This document shows, one piece after another, positions 1 to 6,628 of a stretch of 46,517 nucleotides of DNA. Numbering within the stretch: position 1 is the stretch's first letter; every line of letters begins with the position of its first letter. A program made the translations under genes and the position numbers. Origin of the DNA: Corallococcus sp. CAG:1435 (GTDB taxonomy: Bacteria; Bacillota; Clostridia; Christensenellales; CAG-314); NCBI GenBank assembly GCA_000433775.1, contig HF998487.1, positions 803 through 47,319 on the forward strand, read 5' to 3'. Below the pieces are notes generated by a model. It saw only the letters and a program-made list of their open reading frames with translations. It ran no database searches and was not told the origin of the DNA.

Positions 1-6
1 GGGGCG

Positions 7-243
7 TTATCTTTTGTTGTGAGAATTACCGCTCCCACCACTTTGTTGAAAATCTCTTCCAATAAGTTCGTCAAGAGTAATGCCGTAAAAGTCGGCAAGT
101 AAAACACATTGCTGTATGTTCGCAAGTCCTTTATCAAGTTCAATCCAACTTAATGTGTTTTGAGGTATTCCCGTAGCCTTTGCAACGTCTGTTTGCGTTT
201 TACCATTTGCTATGCGTGCGCTTCTGATTTCTTTTCCATACAT
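7..243 (-). CDS. Xre-family HTH repressor, small
   Basis: A 78-residue protein that is almost only a Cro/C1-type helix-turn-helix domain: residues about 16-36 read T-Q-T-D-V-A-K-A-T-G-I-P-Q-N-T-L-S-W-I-E, followed by the usual L-A-D-F-Y-G-I-T-L-D-E-L-I helix. The tail is a short Gly/Ser-rich basic stretch. I chose the ATG at 243 because a strong AGGGGG ribosome site lies 7 nt upstream; a TTG at 249 is almost inside that site. The gene diverges from the five-gene operon starting at 381, and three copies of a 16-bp palindrome lie between them, so it is very probably the autoregulated repressor of that operon. The pairing is typical of integrative elements and prophages. Target genes are inferred from position. 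Confidence 0.85.
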   Translation of the reverse strand: MYGKEIRSARIANGKTQTDVAKATGIPQNTLSWIELDKGLANIQQCVLLADFYGITLDELIGRDFQQSGGSGNSHNKR

Positions 244-269
244 AGTCAAGTCCCCCTTTTGAAATATTT

Positions 270-343
270 TAGCAAAATATTGCTAAAAGGTATTGACATA
301 GCAACATCTTGCTATTATAATAAGCCGTAGCAAGATATTGCTA
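270..343. promoter_or_regulatory. Three identical repressor operators in a divergent control region
   Basis: Three palindromes of the form TAGCAA-N-AT-N-TTGCTA lie at 270-285, 299-314 and 328-343. Their starts are exactly 29 bp apart. The middle copy fills the spacer of the rightward promoter and the third covers its likely start point. Binding by the adjacent Xre protein is an inference from position and from how such repressors normally act. Confidence 0.85.
293..321 (+). promoter_or_regulatory. Sigma-A promoter of the accessory operon
   Basis: TTGACA at 293-298 and TATAAT at 316-321 are separated by 17 bp, a perfect consensus match. The spacer is occupied by operator 2 (299-314), so repressor binding should exclude RNA polymerase. 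Transcription would start near 328 and give a leader of about 50 nt before the first gene. Confidence 0.85.
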
Positions 344-380
344 AATTATTACAGCCACAGACGGCAAAGGGGAAAACGAT

Positions 381-584
381 ATGGAACAAAACAAAAACGT
401 AAAGCAACTCACATTGACAGGACAAACAAGGCAATTTACCTCAAAAGACGGTCGTAAAATCGAGTACGTGGCATTGACTGTCGAGGTAATGGGCGTCAAG
501 GTAGCTTTGCAAGCAAGGGACAACACCGGCAGACAGTTGCTTGCAACATATTTCAAAGGGGGCAACAGCAATGAAACGGCATAA
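381..584 (+). CDS. Unknown 67-residue protein, first gene of accessory operon
   Basis: I do not recognise this protein. It has 67 residues, looks soluble, and is rich in alternating polar and hydrophobic residues (V-K-Q-L-T-L-T-G-Q-T-R, V-A-L-T-V-E-V-M-G-V-K-V-A-L), which suggests a small beta-sheet fold. The start is supported by AAAGGGG at 366-372. It is the first gene behind the triple-operator promoter and overlaps the next gene by 14 bp, which suggests translational coupling. Being the first repressed gene, it could be an antirepressor or a replication or transfer accessory protein; nothing in the sequence decides between these. Confidence 0.65.
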   Translation: MEQNKNVKQLTLTGQTRQFTSKDGRKIEYVALTVEVMGVKVALQARDNTGRQLLATYFKGGNSNETA

Positions 585-912
585 AATTTCAAGTTTTGGC
601 GTTTACGCTCCCGAAGAACTGCCCGAGGACGATTACGAAGAAACAGGTTTGCCCGAGGTAGATTTCGGCTTTGCAAGCGGAAACGCAAAAAAAGGTCAGA
701 TGTGCAACCCTATCGGCTTTGGCAAAGTTCAGCGTGTGCGCTTTCCTTTGCGCATACGCTACCATGCAGACGACAAAGCCGTACACCTAAAACTTGCCGT
801 TGAAATCGAGGGGAAAGAAATTCCCCTCCGAGTAGACGGAAACAGGAAAGCAACCGACATTTTCGGCACTTTACTTTTTAATATTTTGGGGGAGTGTTAT
901 TATGAGCAGTAA
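571..912 (+). CDS. Unknown 113-residue acidic protein
   Basis: Not recognised. The start at 571 is chosen because AAAGGGGG at 555-562 precedes it; an upstream in-frame start at 541 lacks such a site. The N-terminal third is acidic (E-E-L-P-E-D-D-Y-E-E), the middle is basic and aromatic (F-G-K-V-Q-R-V-R-F-P-L-R-I-R-Y), and the end has strand-like E-I-E-G-K-E-I-P-L-R-V. No membrane segment or cysteine motif is evident. It overlaps the previous gene by 14 bp and the next by 11 bp, so the three are almost certainly one transcript. Confidence 0.7.
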   Translation: MKRHKISSFGVYAPEELPEDDYEETGLPEVDFGFASGNAKKGQMCNPIGFGKVQRVRFPLRIRYHADDKAVHLKLAVEIEGKEIPLRVDGNRKATDIFGTLLFNILGECYYEQ

Positions 913-1444
913 AGACCGCACAACCACCCCCGATACTCCCGAGTGTTGGCACTGGGCAATAACATTACAACAAATTGAGCAAATAAGGCGTGATGATAGA
1001 AAAACTATTGATAAAGTTTATTTTGATAATTTGCCTAAGTTTCGTAGAATAGTAAATCGTTTATGTCGAAACTGTTACAAAATGGATTTTGTCGAAGATG
1101 TTTTATTGCAAATATACATTGATTTGCAATATTACGATTATACAAACTGCTTAACTTTCTATCGATGTATATTGCAAACTTTCAAAACTACTACTTTCAA
1201 AAAAATTTACACTATTAGTTTTGAGTATAGTATTGGGGACGGTTTAACTCTTGCGGACGTGTTGAGTACAAAAGATAACTACGAATTTGAATTTGACGAA
1301 GAAAACCGCAAAGTTGTTGAAATCGTTGCCGCTCAAACTCAATTAACAAATTTGCAAAAAGATATTTTAATTGCATATGCGTTTGATTGCGTTGCTTTTC
1401 GGGGGTTATATGATAAAGCATATAAGCAAGTATTTGCCGTTTAA
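902..1444 (+). CDS. Putative sigma-factor-like protein of accessory operon
   Basis: A 180-residue protein started by ATG at 902 behind GGGGGAG. Residues about 40-110 (a NLPKFRRIVNRLCR helix, an acidic V-E-D-V, then I-D-L-Q-Y-Y-D-Y and L-T-F-Y-R-C-I-L) have the helical, aromatic look of sigma-70 region 2. A later segment (T-Q-L-T-N-L-Q-K-D-I-L-I-A-Y-A-F) resembles the first helix of region 4. The expected DNA-recognition helix of region 4 does not follow; the protein ends about 20 residues later. It is either a diverged or truncated sigma-like regulator or an unrelated helical protein. The coding sequence is clearly richer in A+T than its neighbours, which fits horizontal origin. Confidence 0.55.
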   Translation: MSSKDRTTTPDTPECWHWAITLQQIEQIRRDDRKTIDKVYFDNLPKFRRIVNRLCRNCYKMDFVEDVLLQIYIDLQYYDYTNCLTFYRCILQTFKTTTFKKIYTISFEYSIGDGLTLADVLSTKDNYEFEFDEENRKVVEIVAAQTQLTNLQKDILIAYAFDCVAFRGLYDKAYKQVFAV

Positions 1445-1967
1445 TATTGATATTGATAAGTTACTTGCTGAAATTGATTTTGATATTGATACTTCAAAAT
1501 ATATTCAGCGTACTATTGATAAGAAAAATGCTGTTCGTAATTACCGCTCTGAAAATCGTTCTTATTTTATTGCGTATAAGAGGAATTGGGAAAAAAATAA
1601 CCCCGATAAAGTAAGACAATATCGAAAAAATTTTTATTTGAGGAATTTGGAAAAAGTCCGCAATATTTATCGTGTTCGTTCTGCAAATTATAGGGAGTTA
1701 CATAAAAACGATATTGACTTTTTGCAACGTACAAATTTAGCAAAAAAGAAATATCGTGAAACGCATCGAGAAGAATTGCGGTCGAAATCTAAAGAATATT
1801 ACCAAAAGAATAAAGAACGCATTGCACTATATAGTAAGAAATACAGGGAAACGCATCGGGACAAAGTAAACGCAATAAGTAGACGATACTACTTACGTCA
1901 TCGGCAAGAAATTAGTATTGGACGTAAAGCCAAAGCCAAGCAAAAGGAAGGTTTTGAGTGTGATTAA
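1410..1967 (+). CDS. Basic repeat protein, unknown function
   Basis: A 185-residue, very basic protein. The ATG at 1410 is preferred because GGGGG lies 5 nt upstream. From about residue 50 onward the sequence is a series of 14-18-residue units with the pattern [N/H]-[K/R]-[E/D]-x-[I/V/L]-x4-[K/R]-x-Y-Y/F: for example THREELRSKSKEYYQK, NKERIALYSKKYRE and THRDKVNAISRRYYLR. Such Tyr/Lys/Arg helical repeats occur in phage-encoded and other mobile-element proteins; I know of no established function. A long basic helix or coiled coil that binds nucleic acid is the simplest reading. The gene is A+T-rich, overlaps the sigma-like gene by 35 bp, and overlaps the zinc-finger gene by 8 bp. Confidence 0.65.
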   Translation: MIKHISKYLPFNIDIDKLLAEIDFDIDTSKYIQRTIDKKNAVRNYRSENRSYFIAYKRNWEKNNPDKVRQYRKNFYLRNLEKVRNIYRVRSANYRELHKNDIDFLQRTNLAKKKYRETHREELRSKSKEYYQKNKERIALYSKKYRETHRDKVNAISRRYYLRHRQEISIGRKAKAKQKEGFECD

Positions 1968-2187
1968 AACTACCAAGGTAGTTTGGAAGTGCGAAGTCTG
2001 CGGACGAACTTTCAAAAGCCCCACCGAAACGGCACGGCACGAAACGGCTTGCCGAAAAAAGCACGAAGATTGCGCCAAGTTTGAGGGGCTATTTTTGGCA
2101 CTTGTACACCACTTTGAAAAAGAGGGCTACAAGGTAACAGCAAGGTATTTCGACAGCGAACTACTCTTTGAATTGCGGAAAGGGTAG
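1960..2187 (+). CDS. Small C2H2-like zinc-finger protein
   Basis: A 75-residue protein started by GTG at 1960, with AGGAAG at 1945-1950 as its ribosome site; in-frame TTG codons at 1918 and 1954 are alternatives. Residues 11-35 hold C11-x2-C14, an aromatic F18, H27 and C31 (or H35), the spacing of a classical C2H2 or C2HC finger with an R-T-F-x8-H recognition helix. The rest (E-G-L-F-L-A-L-V-H-H-F-E-K-E-G-Y) looks helical. C2H2 fingers are uncommon in bacteria outside Ros/MucR-type regulators, and this one lacks their longer framework. It is the last gene of the repressed operon and probably binds nucleic acid. Confidence 0.6.
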   Translation: MIKTTKVVWKCEVCGRTFKSPTETARHETACRKKHEDCAKFEGLFLALVHHFEKEGYKVTARYFDSELLFELRKG

Positions 2188-2318
2188 CAAAATACACCTT
2201 TTGCGAAGAGATATGTTAATGTAATTTACTGTATATCTGCAAAGAAAACCGCTTACCACACGTCAAAAACGCCCTACAAAAGCCAACAAAACAGGCTATC
2301 ACCGCCCGACAGGGCGTT

Positions 2319-2346
2319 AATTCAAAACCCGTAATTCAAAACCCGT
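2319..2346. repeat. Perfect 14-bp tandem repeat, two copies
   Basis: AATTCAAAACCCGT occurs at 2319-2332 and is repeated without a gap at 2333-2346. It sits just right of AGGGCGTT (2311-2318), which pairs with AACGCCCT at 2269-2276. The role is unknown; short direct repeats are common near recombination or replication sites of mobile elements. Confidence 0.8.
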
Positions 2347-3033
2347 AGGTGCAAAGGAAGCGTACGAGTTACGCCGCCACTTCCGCCACACAGGTGGAAA
2401 ACAAAAACAACGCCTTCCGCAGCCAACAAAGTGGCATTCAAGGAAGAACGGCAAGGCAGCTGCTTGCGGACATTACGCTTGACGGGCAAAACTTGACTGC
2501 CACGGCTACCGCCACCACCCTGAGCACACAGGGAAAAGGCTTGCCCTTTTCCCCGTAATCAGCAAAAGGTCCTTTTATGTAACCTTATCGTCGCCCACCT
2601 GCTTGGTTGGGTTTGGCGGTGTTGTTTGTAAACACTGGACAGCAGAGCGGGGAGCTATTGTAGTTTGTAGTCCTACCTTAAAGGCACTAAAAAGGGCGGT
2701 TTGTGCAATGCGGTTCAGCCGACAAACGCCCGTTGCGTCGACGGGTGCGATAGCATTAAAAAAGCACGGCACGGGGTGCTTTATGGACTCTTATACTGCT
2801 ACTGCTGTGTGTCTACGTCTGCGTTATCTGTATGTATATGGTCTGCTGCTGCGCAAAAACTCTATAATAGTTTAGTTTCGGGTCTTATTAAACGCCCTGT
2901 AAACTCAACAATAACATTTAGCCCTCTTTTGTTTGAGTCTGCACAGCAAATCCGCAGGCTGTTTCAAAGCCTTATTTTATAGAAAATGCCACTACCACTG
3001 CCGAAAAAGTGCAAAATTTTACTCCACGACCGC

Positions 3034-3071
3034 TATTTATTCGCAAAAACAATATGTATTTATTCGCAAAA
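3034..3071 (+). repeat. 15-bp direct repeat upstream of the recombinase
   Basis: TATTTATTCGCAAAA is present at 3034-3048 and again at 3057-3071, a 23-bp spacing (about two helical turns). The second copy ends two bases before the recombinase -35 box. This is a good position for a regulator, or for arm-type binding by the recombinase itself; either is inference. Confidence 0.75.
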
Positions 3072-3073
3072 TC

Positions 3074-3102
3074 TTGTTTTTACCGTAAAAGTATGATAAA
3101 AT
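3074..3102 (+). promoter_or_regulatory. Promoter giving a probably leaderless recombinase mRNA
   Basis: TTGTTT at 3074-3079 and TAAAAT at 3097-3102 are 17 bp apart. The ATG at 3109 begins 7 bp after the -10 box, where transcription should start, and no Shine-Dalgarno sequence precedes it. Confidence 0.65.
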
Positions 3103-3108
3103 GCAAAT

Positions 3109-4185
3109 ATGTCAAAAACCTACTTTAACAACAGAGATTTAATAAACGTACAGCGCACCGAAAAGATTCTGGATGAAGATTTGCCGGAATTTTGCCGAGA
3201 ATATTTTGTCGGTATTTCCACTTCCACCAGTGCGCTTACCCGTTTGAATTACGCCTACGACATACGCACTTTTTTCAAGTACATGTGCAGCCGAATCAGT
3301 CGGTTTAAGGGCAAAAGCACAAAGGAACTGACTACTGCCGATGTGGAATCGCTTTCCCCCTTTGAGGTTGAAGCATATCTCAACTACATTGAAATTTACA
3401 AAGACGAAGAGGGCAATCTGATACGCAACGGAGAGCGTGGCAAAAGTCGCAAACTTTCGGCTATACGATCGCTTGTCAAGTACTTTGAAAAAAAACAGGC
3501 AATGCGTTTCAACCCCACCGCTTCGGTGGAAACGCCCAAACTGCACGAAAAAGAAATTATTCGTCTTAACACCGAAGAAATCGGTGCTATGCTGGACGTT
3601 GTGGAAACGGGCGAAGGGCTTTCGGCACATCAGCAAAAGTATCAGGAAAACACTAAAATACGTGATTTGGCAATAGTAAGCCTGTTTTTGGGAACGGGAA
3701 TCCGTGTCAGCGAACTTGTGGGAATTGATGTTGACGACGTCAATTTTGACGATTTGAGTTTTGTAGTAACACGAAAAGGTGGCGCACGTGTAATTTTGTA
3801 CTTTTCCGACGAAATTGCAGGGTATCTGTACGACTATTACAGCATGCGGAAAGCCGACACATCGCTTAAAAACGAGCCTGCACTGTTTTTGTCCTTGCAA
3901 AAAAAGCGCATTACAACACGTGCAGTAGAAAATATTGTCAAAAAGTACAGTCAGGTGGCAACGCCGTTGAAACACATTACCCCACACAAATTGCGTTCCA
4001 CATTCGGCACGCAACTTTACAGAAGTACAGGCGACATTTACGTTGTGGCGGATGTTTTGGGACACAAAGACGTCAACACAACAAAAAAGCACTACGCCGC
4101 CATTACCGACGACATAAGGCGCAACGCATCGACAAAAGTCGCTCTGCGCAGCGAAACGGAAGATATAAAAAACAATGAAGACTGA
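3109..4185 (+). CDS. Tyrosine recombinase / XerC-D-like integrase
   Basis: A 358-residue site-specific recombinase that breaks and rejoins DNA through a 3'-phosphotyrosine. The N-terminal SAM-like core-binding domain spans about residues 25-130 and the catalytic domain about 150-340. All catalytic residues are visible: R199 (G-T-G-I-R-V-S-E-L), K223 (T-R-K-G-G), H293 and R296 (H-K-L-R), H319 (L-G-H-K-D) and nucleophile Y329 (K-K-H-Y-A). It overlaps the start of hflX by 11 bp, so the two are cotranscribed. Xer-like proteins next to hflX and lexA could be chromosomal, but its position beside accessory DNA also allows the role of an element integrase. No tRNA or attachment duplicate is visible next to it. 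Confidence 0.9.
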   Translation: MSKTYFNNRDLINVQRTEKILDEDLPEFCREYFVGISTSTSALTRLNYAYDIRTFFKYMCSRISRFKGKSTKELTTADVESLSPFEVEAYLNYIEIYKDEEGNLIRNGERGKSRKLSAIRSLVKYFEKKQAMRFNPTASVETPKLHEKEIIRLNTEEIGAMLDVVETGEGLSAHQQKYQENTKIRDLAIVSLFLGTGIRVSELVGIDVDDVNFDDLSFVVTRKGGARVILYFSDEIAGYLYDYYSMRKADTSLKNEPALFLSLQKKRITTRAVENIVKKYSQVATPLKHITPHKLRSTFGTQLYRSTGDIYVVADVLGHKDVNTTKKHYAAITDDIRRNASTKVALRSETEDIKNNED

Positions 4186-5416
4186 AACAAAACATAACAT
4201 TCAAAACGTTGCTTTGGTGTATTTGGAGCAACCTTCTCACAACGACGACGAAGTATCGGAACTGTACGATTTGATACGTTCGGCACACGGTGAGGTTAAA
4301 CTGTTCTGCAAACAAAGCCGAAACACCCCCGACGCAAAAACGCTGGTAGGTTCGGGCAAAGTGGAAGAAATTAAAGTTGCGGTACAAAACCTCGACTGTC
4401 AGATAGACGTTGTCATTTTTTCGCAAAAACTCGATTCGTTACAGCGCAGAAATCTCACGGAGGCGCTTGGCGTAACCGTAATTGACGTTGTTGACCTTAT
4501 TTTGGACATTTTTGCATTGCGTGCCACTACTGCCGAAGGCAAAAAACAGGTTGAGTTGGCGCAACTGTCCTACTCGTTGGCAACACGCAGCGACAAAGAT
4601 TTTTCCCGTCAGGGCGGCGGAATAGGCACAAGAGGACCGGGAGAAACTCAACTTGAAACGGACAAACGTATTGCAAGGGAAAAAATGTATCGCTTGCGTA
4701 AAGAGTTGCAGGAAATAGCAAAACAGCGAATTACAACACGAAAACAACGCCTTGACAACGAAATTTTCACCGTTGCGCTGGTAGGATACACCAACGCAGG
4801 CAAGTCCACCATGTTCAACAGCCTTACAGGCTACCACGTGTACGCAGACGACAGGCTGTTTGCCACACTTGACACTACGGTAAAGAAAGTTTCTCTTGAT
4901 TGCTTCGATGTACTGTTTTGCGATACCGTAGGATTCATAAGGAACCTGCCGACGCTGCTTATTGACGCTTTCAAATCGACCTTGGAAGAAGTAACCTACG
5001 CCGATCTTATTCTCAATGTGTGCGATGTTTCCTCCGACGAAGTGGAAAATCACCTTGCCGTTACCGAGGAAATTTTGGCACAACTCGGAGTAACCGCCCC
5101 AATAATACGAGTGTACAACAAGTGTGACAAAACGACATTCTCCGTAAAGCCCGGCAACCACAAATCGGTGTTTGTTTCTGCACTTACAGGCAAAAACATG
5201 GATGTACTTTTGGAAATGATAAAGCAGGAAATTTACCGTCAGTATGCCGACATCAAATTGGAAGTTCCATTCGCAGACAGCGGAAAAATCGCAGCCAAAC
5301 TGCAGAAATATGCAGTGAAAATTACCACCGATTACACAGACTGCTGTACTGTTTTTTGCGCTACTGTCAAACGGAAATACGTGGCACTGTTTGGAGAATA
5401 CCTAAAATTCGACTGA
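4175..5416 (+). CDS. hflX: GTPase HflX
   Basis: A 413-residue ribosome-binding GTPase that in studied bacteria splits stalled or stress-inactivated ribosomes. The family signature GGGIGTRGPGETQLETD is at 147-163, after a helical N-terminal domain. The G1 loop is GYTNAGKST at 204-212, followed by D-T-V-G-F (G3) and N-K-C-D (G4). The length is normal. The start lies inside the recombinase gene, so translation is probably coupled. A strong intrinsic terminator immediately follows the stop. Confidence 0.95.
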   Translation: MKTETKHNIQNVALVYLEQPSHNDDEVSELYDLIRSAHGEVKLFCKQSRNTPDAKTLVGSGKVEEIKVAVQNLDCQIDVVIFSQKLDSLQRRNLTEALGVTVIDVVDLILDIFALRATTAEGKKQVELAQLSYSLATRSDKDFSRQGGGIGTRGPGETQLETDKRIAREKMYRLRKELQEIAKQRITTRKQRLDNEIFTVALVGYTNAGKSTMFNSLTGYHVYADDRLFATLDTTVKKVSLDCFDVLFCDTVGFIRNLPTLLIDAFKSTLEEVTYADLILNVCDVSSDEVENHLAVTEEILAQLGVTAPIIRVYNKCDKTTFSVKPGNHKSVFVSALTGKNMDVLLEMIKQEIYRQYADIKLEVPFADSGKIAAKLQKYAVKITTDYTDCCTVFCATVKRKYVALFGEYLKFD

Positions 5417-5447
5417 AACGGCAACAACTTTTAGTTGCCGTTTTTTT
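5416..5447 (+). terminator. Intrinsic terminator after hflX
   Basis: Arms AAACGGCAAC (5416-5425) and GTTGCCGTTT (5434-5443) are perfect 10-bp complements, followed by a T-run to 5447. The stem begins in the hflX stop codon. Confidence 0.95.
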
Positions 5448-5456
5448 AGAAATTCA

Positions 5457-5477
5457 ATAGTATGTCTGAAATAGTAT
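5457..5477 (+). repeat. Dispersed 21-bp palindrome, copy 1
   Basis: ATAGTAT-GTCTGAA-ATAGTAT. The left arm differs by one base from the consensus ATACTAT. It lies between the hflX terminator and the lexA control region. See the finding on seven copies. Confidence 0.75.
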
Positions 5478-5529
5478 TTTGCAAAATGCCGTTTGCAAGC
5501 GCAATAAAGCAAAATAACCCATTCTTTTA

Positions 5530-5542
5530 GAACAAAAGTTTC
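5530..5542 (+). promoter_or_regulatory. Probable LexA box of lexA
   Basis: GAAC-AAAA-GTTTC matches the Gram-positive SOS box pattern GAAC-N4-GTTY. It lies 8 bp upstream of the lexA -35 box, consistent with the usual autoregulation of lexA. Confidence 0.65.
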
Positions 5543-5550
5543 AAAAACGC

Positions 5551-5579
5551 TTGCAAAGGCAGGGCGAATATTGTATAAT
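5551..5579 (+). promoter_or_regulatory. lexA promoter, probably leaderless
   Basis: TTGCAA at 5551-5556 and TATAAT at 5574-5579 have a 17-bp spacer. The ATG at 5586 starts 7 bp after the -10 box, so the mRNA should begin at or next to the start codon; no ribosome site is present. The arrangement copies that of the recombinase promoter at 3074-3102. Confidence 0.75.
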
Positions 5580-5585
5580 GCTTGT

Positions 5586-6191
5586 ATGAAAAAGGGTGAC
5601 GTAAAACTTAATGCAATCTACAACTTTCTGAAAGAATTTTCCGCCTTAAACGGTTTTCCGCCTTCCGTAAGGGAAATAGGCGCAAAATTCGGAATAAAAT
5701 CCACTTCCACCGTGCACTACTATTTGGAAAAACTTAAACAAAGCGGAGTTATTCAGCAGGAAGAAAACAAAAAACGTGCTGTGGTGATCAACGGCAACAA
5801 CCGCACGGGAGCGAACTTCGTTCCGCTTGTGGGTAATGTCAGCGCAGGTAAAGGCATTTTGGCACAGGAAAACATCGAGGAGGAAATTCCTCTGCCCCAA
5901 AGCATGTTTACGGGAAAGGACTTGTATCTGTTGCGTGTCGAAGGTCAAAGTATGATAAATGCCGGCATTGACGACGGCGACTTCGTAGTTGTACGGCAAC
6001 AAAACGAAGTGGATTTGGGGGAAATTGCCGTTGTTTTGTGGCAGGAAAAAGCCACCATTAAACGCATTGCGCAAATATCGCCCAATCTGGTACTGCATCC
6101 CGAAAACGACAGCATGGAAGACATTGTAATTACCCCCGACGAATCGCCTTCGATAATAGGTAAAGTTGTCGGATGCATAAAAAAATTCTGA
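5586..6191 (+). CDS. lexA: LexA repressor, SOS regulator
   Basis: A 201-residue repressor of the DNA-damage response that cleaves itself when RecA is activated. The winged HTH is at about 10-65 (N-G-F-P-P-S-V-R-E-I-G, then S-T-S-T-V-H-Y-Y-L-E-K-L). The cleavage site is A87-G88 in V-S-A-G-K-G. The catalytic serine is S122 (V-E-G-Q-S-M) and the lysine K159 (T-I-K-R), as in S24 peptidases. I chose ATG 5586; an in-frame TTG at 5571 falls inside the promoter. Upstream is a probable LexA box. Confidence 0.95.
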   Translation: MKKGDVKLNAIYNFLKEFSALNGFPPSVREIGAKFGIKSTSTVHYYLEKLKQSGVIQQEENKKRAVVINGNNRTGANFVPLVGNVSAGKGILAQENIEEEIPLPQSMFTGKDLYLLRVEGQSMINAGIDDGDFVVVRQQNEVDLGEIAVVLWQEKATIKRIAQISPNLVLHPENDSMEDIVITPDESPSIIGKVVGCIKKF

Positions 6192-6628
6192 AACTTCGCA
6201 AAAGTTTTGCGATTACGCACTTCACAGCAATTTGTTTGCTACTACGTAGCGTGAAAACTTTGTCAGCGTGAATTTTCTTGCCGATTGCTTGACGACTGAA
6301 AAGGGCGTTTCCTCTTTTACTTACACTGCAATCTGTTTGGGACTTTCGGTGTAATGGAATTCGCCGATATTACTACTCTACTTTACAATGCAGAAACGTT
6401 GTTTTCGTTACACTTTGTTTGCAAAAACAACAACTTTGAAAGATTTGTTTGTCAGATAGATTTTTGTTTGAATATAAAAATCAAATTTTACAAAAAAGCG
6501 ACGCCTTTGCGTCGCTTTTAGTTTTCTGTAACTGTCTGCGGTAAAATTCACGAAACACAAAATAAACTCTGGAACATTTACGCTAGTTTTTGAGCGTTAC
6601 CGTTGGTTTGCCAGGCTCAACGCCTTTG
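6192..6628. other. Intergenic region between convergent lexA and degV
   Basis: No gene is visible. It contains a perfect hairpin CGCAAAA/TTTTGCG at 6197-6211 just after lexA, without a T-run, a small hairpin GCTAC/GTAGC at 6238-6250, and a strong bidirectional terminator at 6494-6519. Confidence 0.7.
6494..6519. terminator. Bidirectional terminator between lexA and degV
   Basis: Perfect arms AAAAGCGACGC (6494-6504) and GCGTCGCTTTT (6509-6519) around a CTTT loop, with T-runs on both strands. It can end transcripts of both convergent genes. Confidence 0.9.

Larger units (their letters stand above)
2188..3073. other. Gene-poor stretch with hairpins and short repeats
   Basis: I see no convincing gene here. 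It contains a perfect 14-bp tandem repeat (2319-2332 and 2333-2346), a hairpin with 9-bp arms GGGAAAAGG/CCTTTTCCC at 2531-2553, a bulged hairpin with arms GGGCGGTTTGT and ACAAACGCCC at 2694-2731, and a terminator-like hairpin AAAGCAC/GTGCTTT at 2761-2782 preceded by an A-run (so T-rich on the minus strand). Short open frames here have no ribosome sites and no family resemblance. It may be the non-coding edge of the accessory element. Confidence 0.6.

Noticed and set aside
2349..2558. A 69-codon open frame with GTG start
   Set aside because: No ribosome site and low-complexity Thr/Ala content. Its end coincides with a hairpin, so chance is more likely.
3139..4200. A long open frame antisense to the recombinase
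   Set aside because: It is the complement of a gene with complete catalytic motifs. Its product is an atypical Phe/Val/Cys-rich string with no domain, and it lacks a ribosome site.
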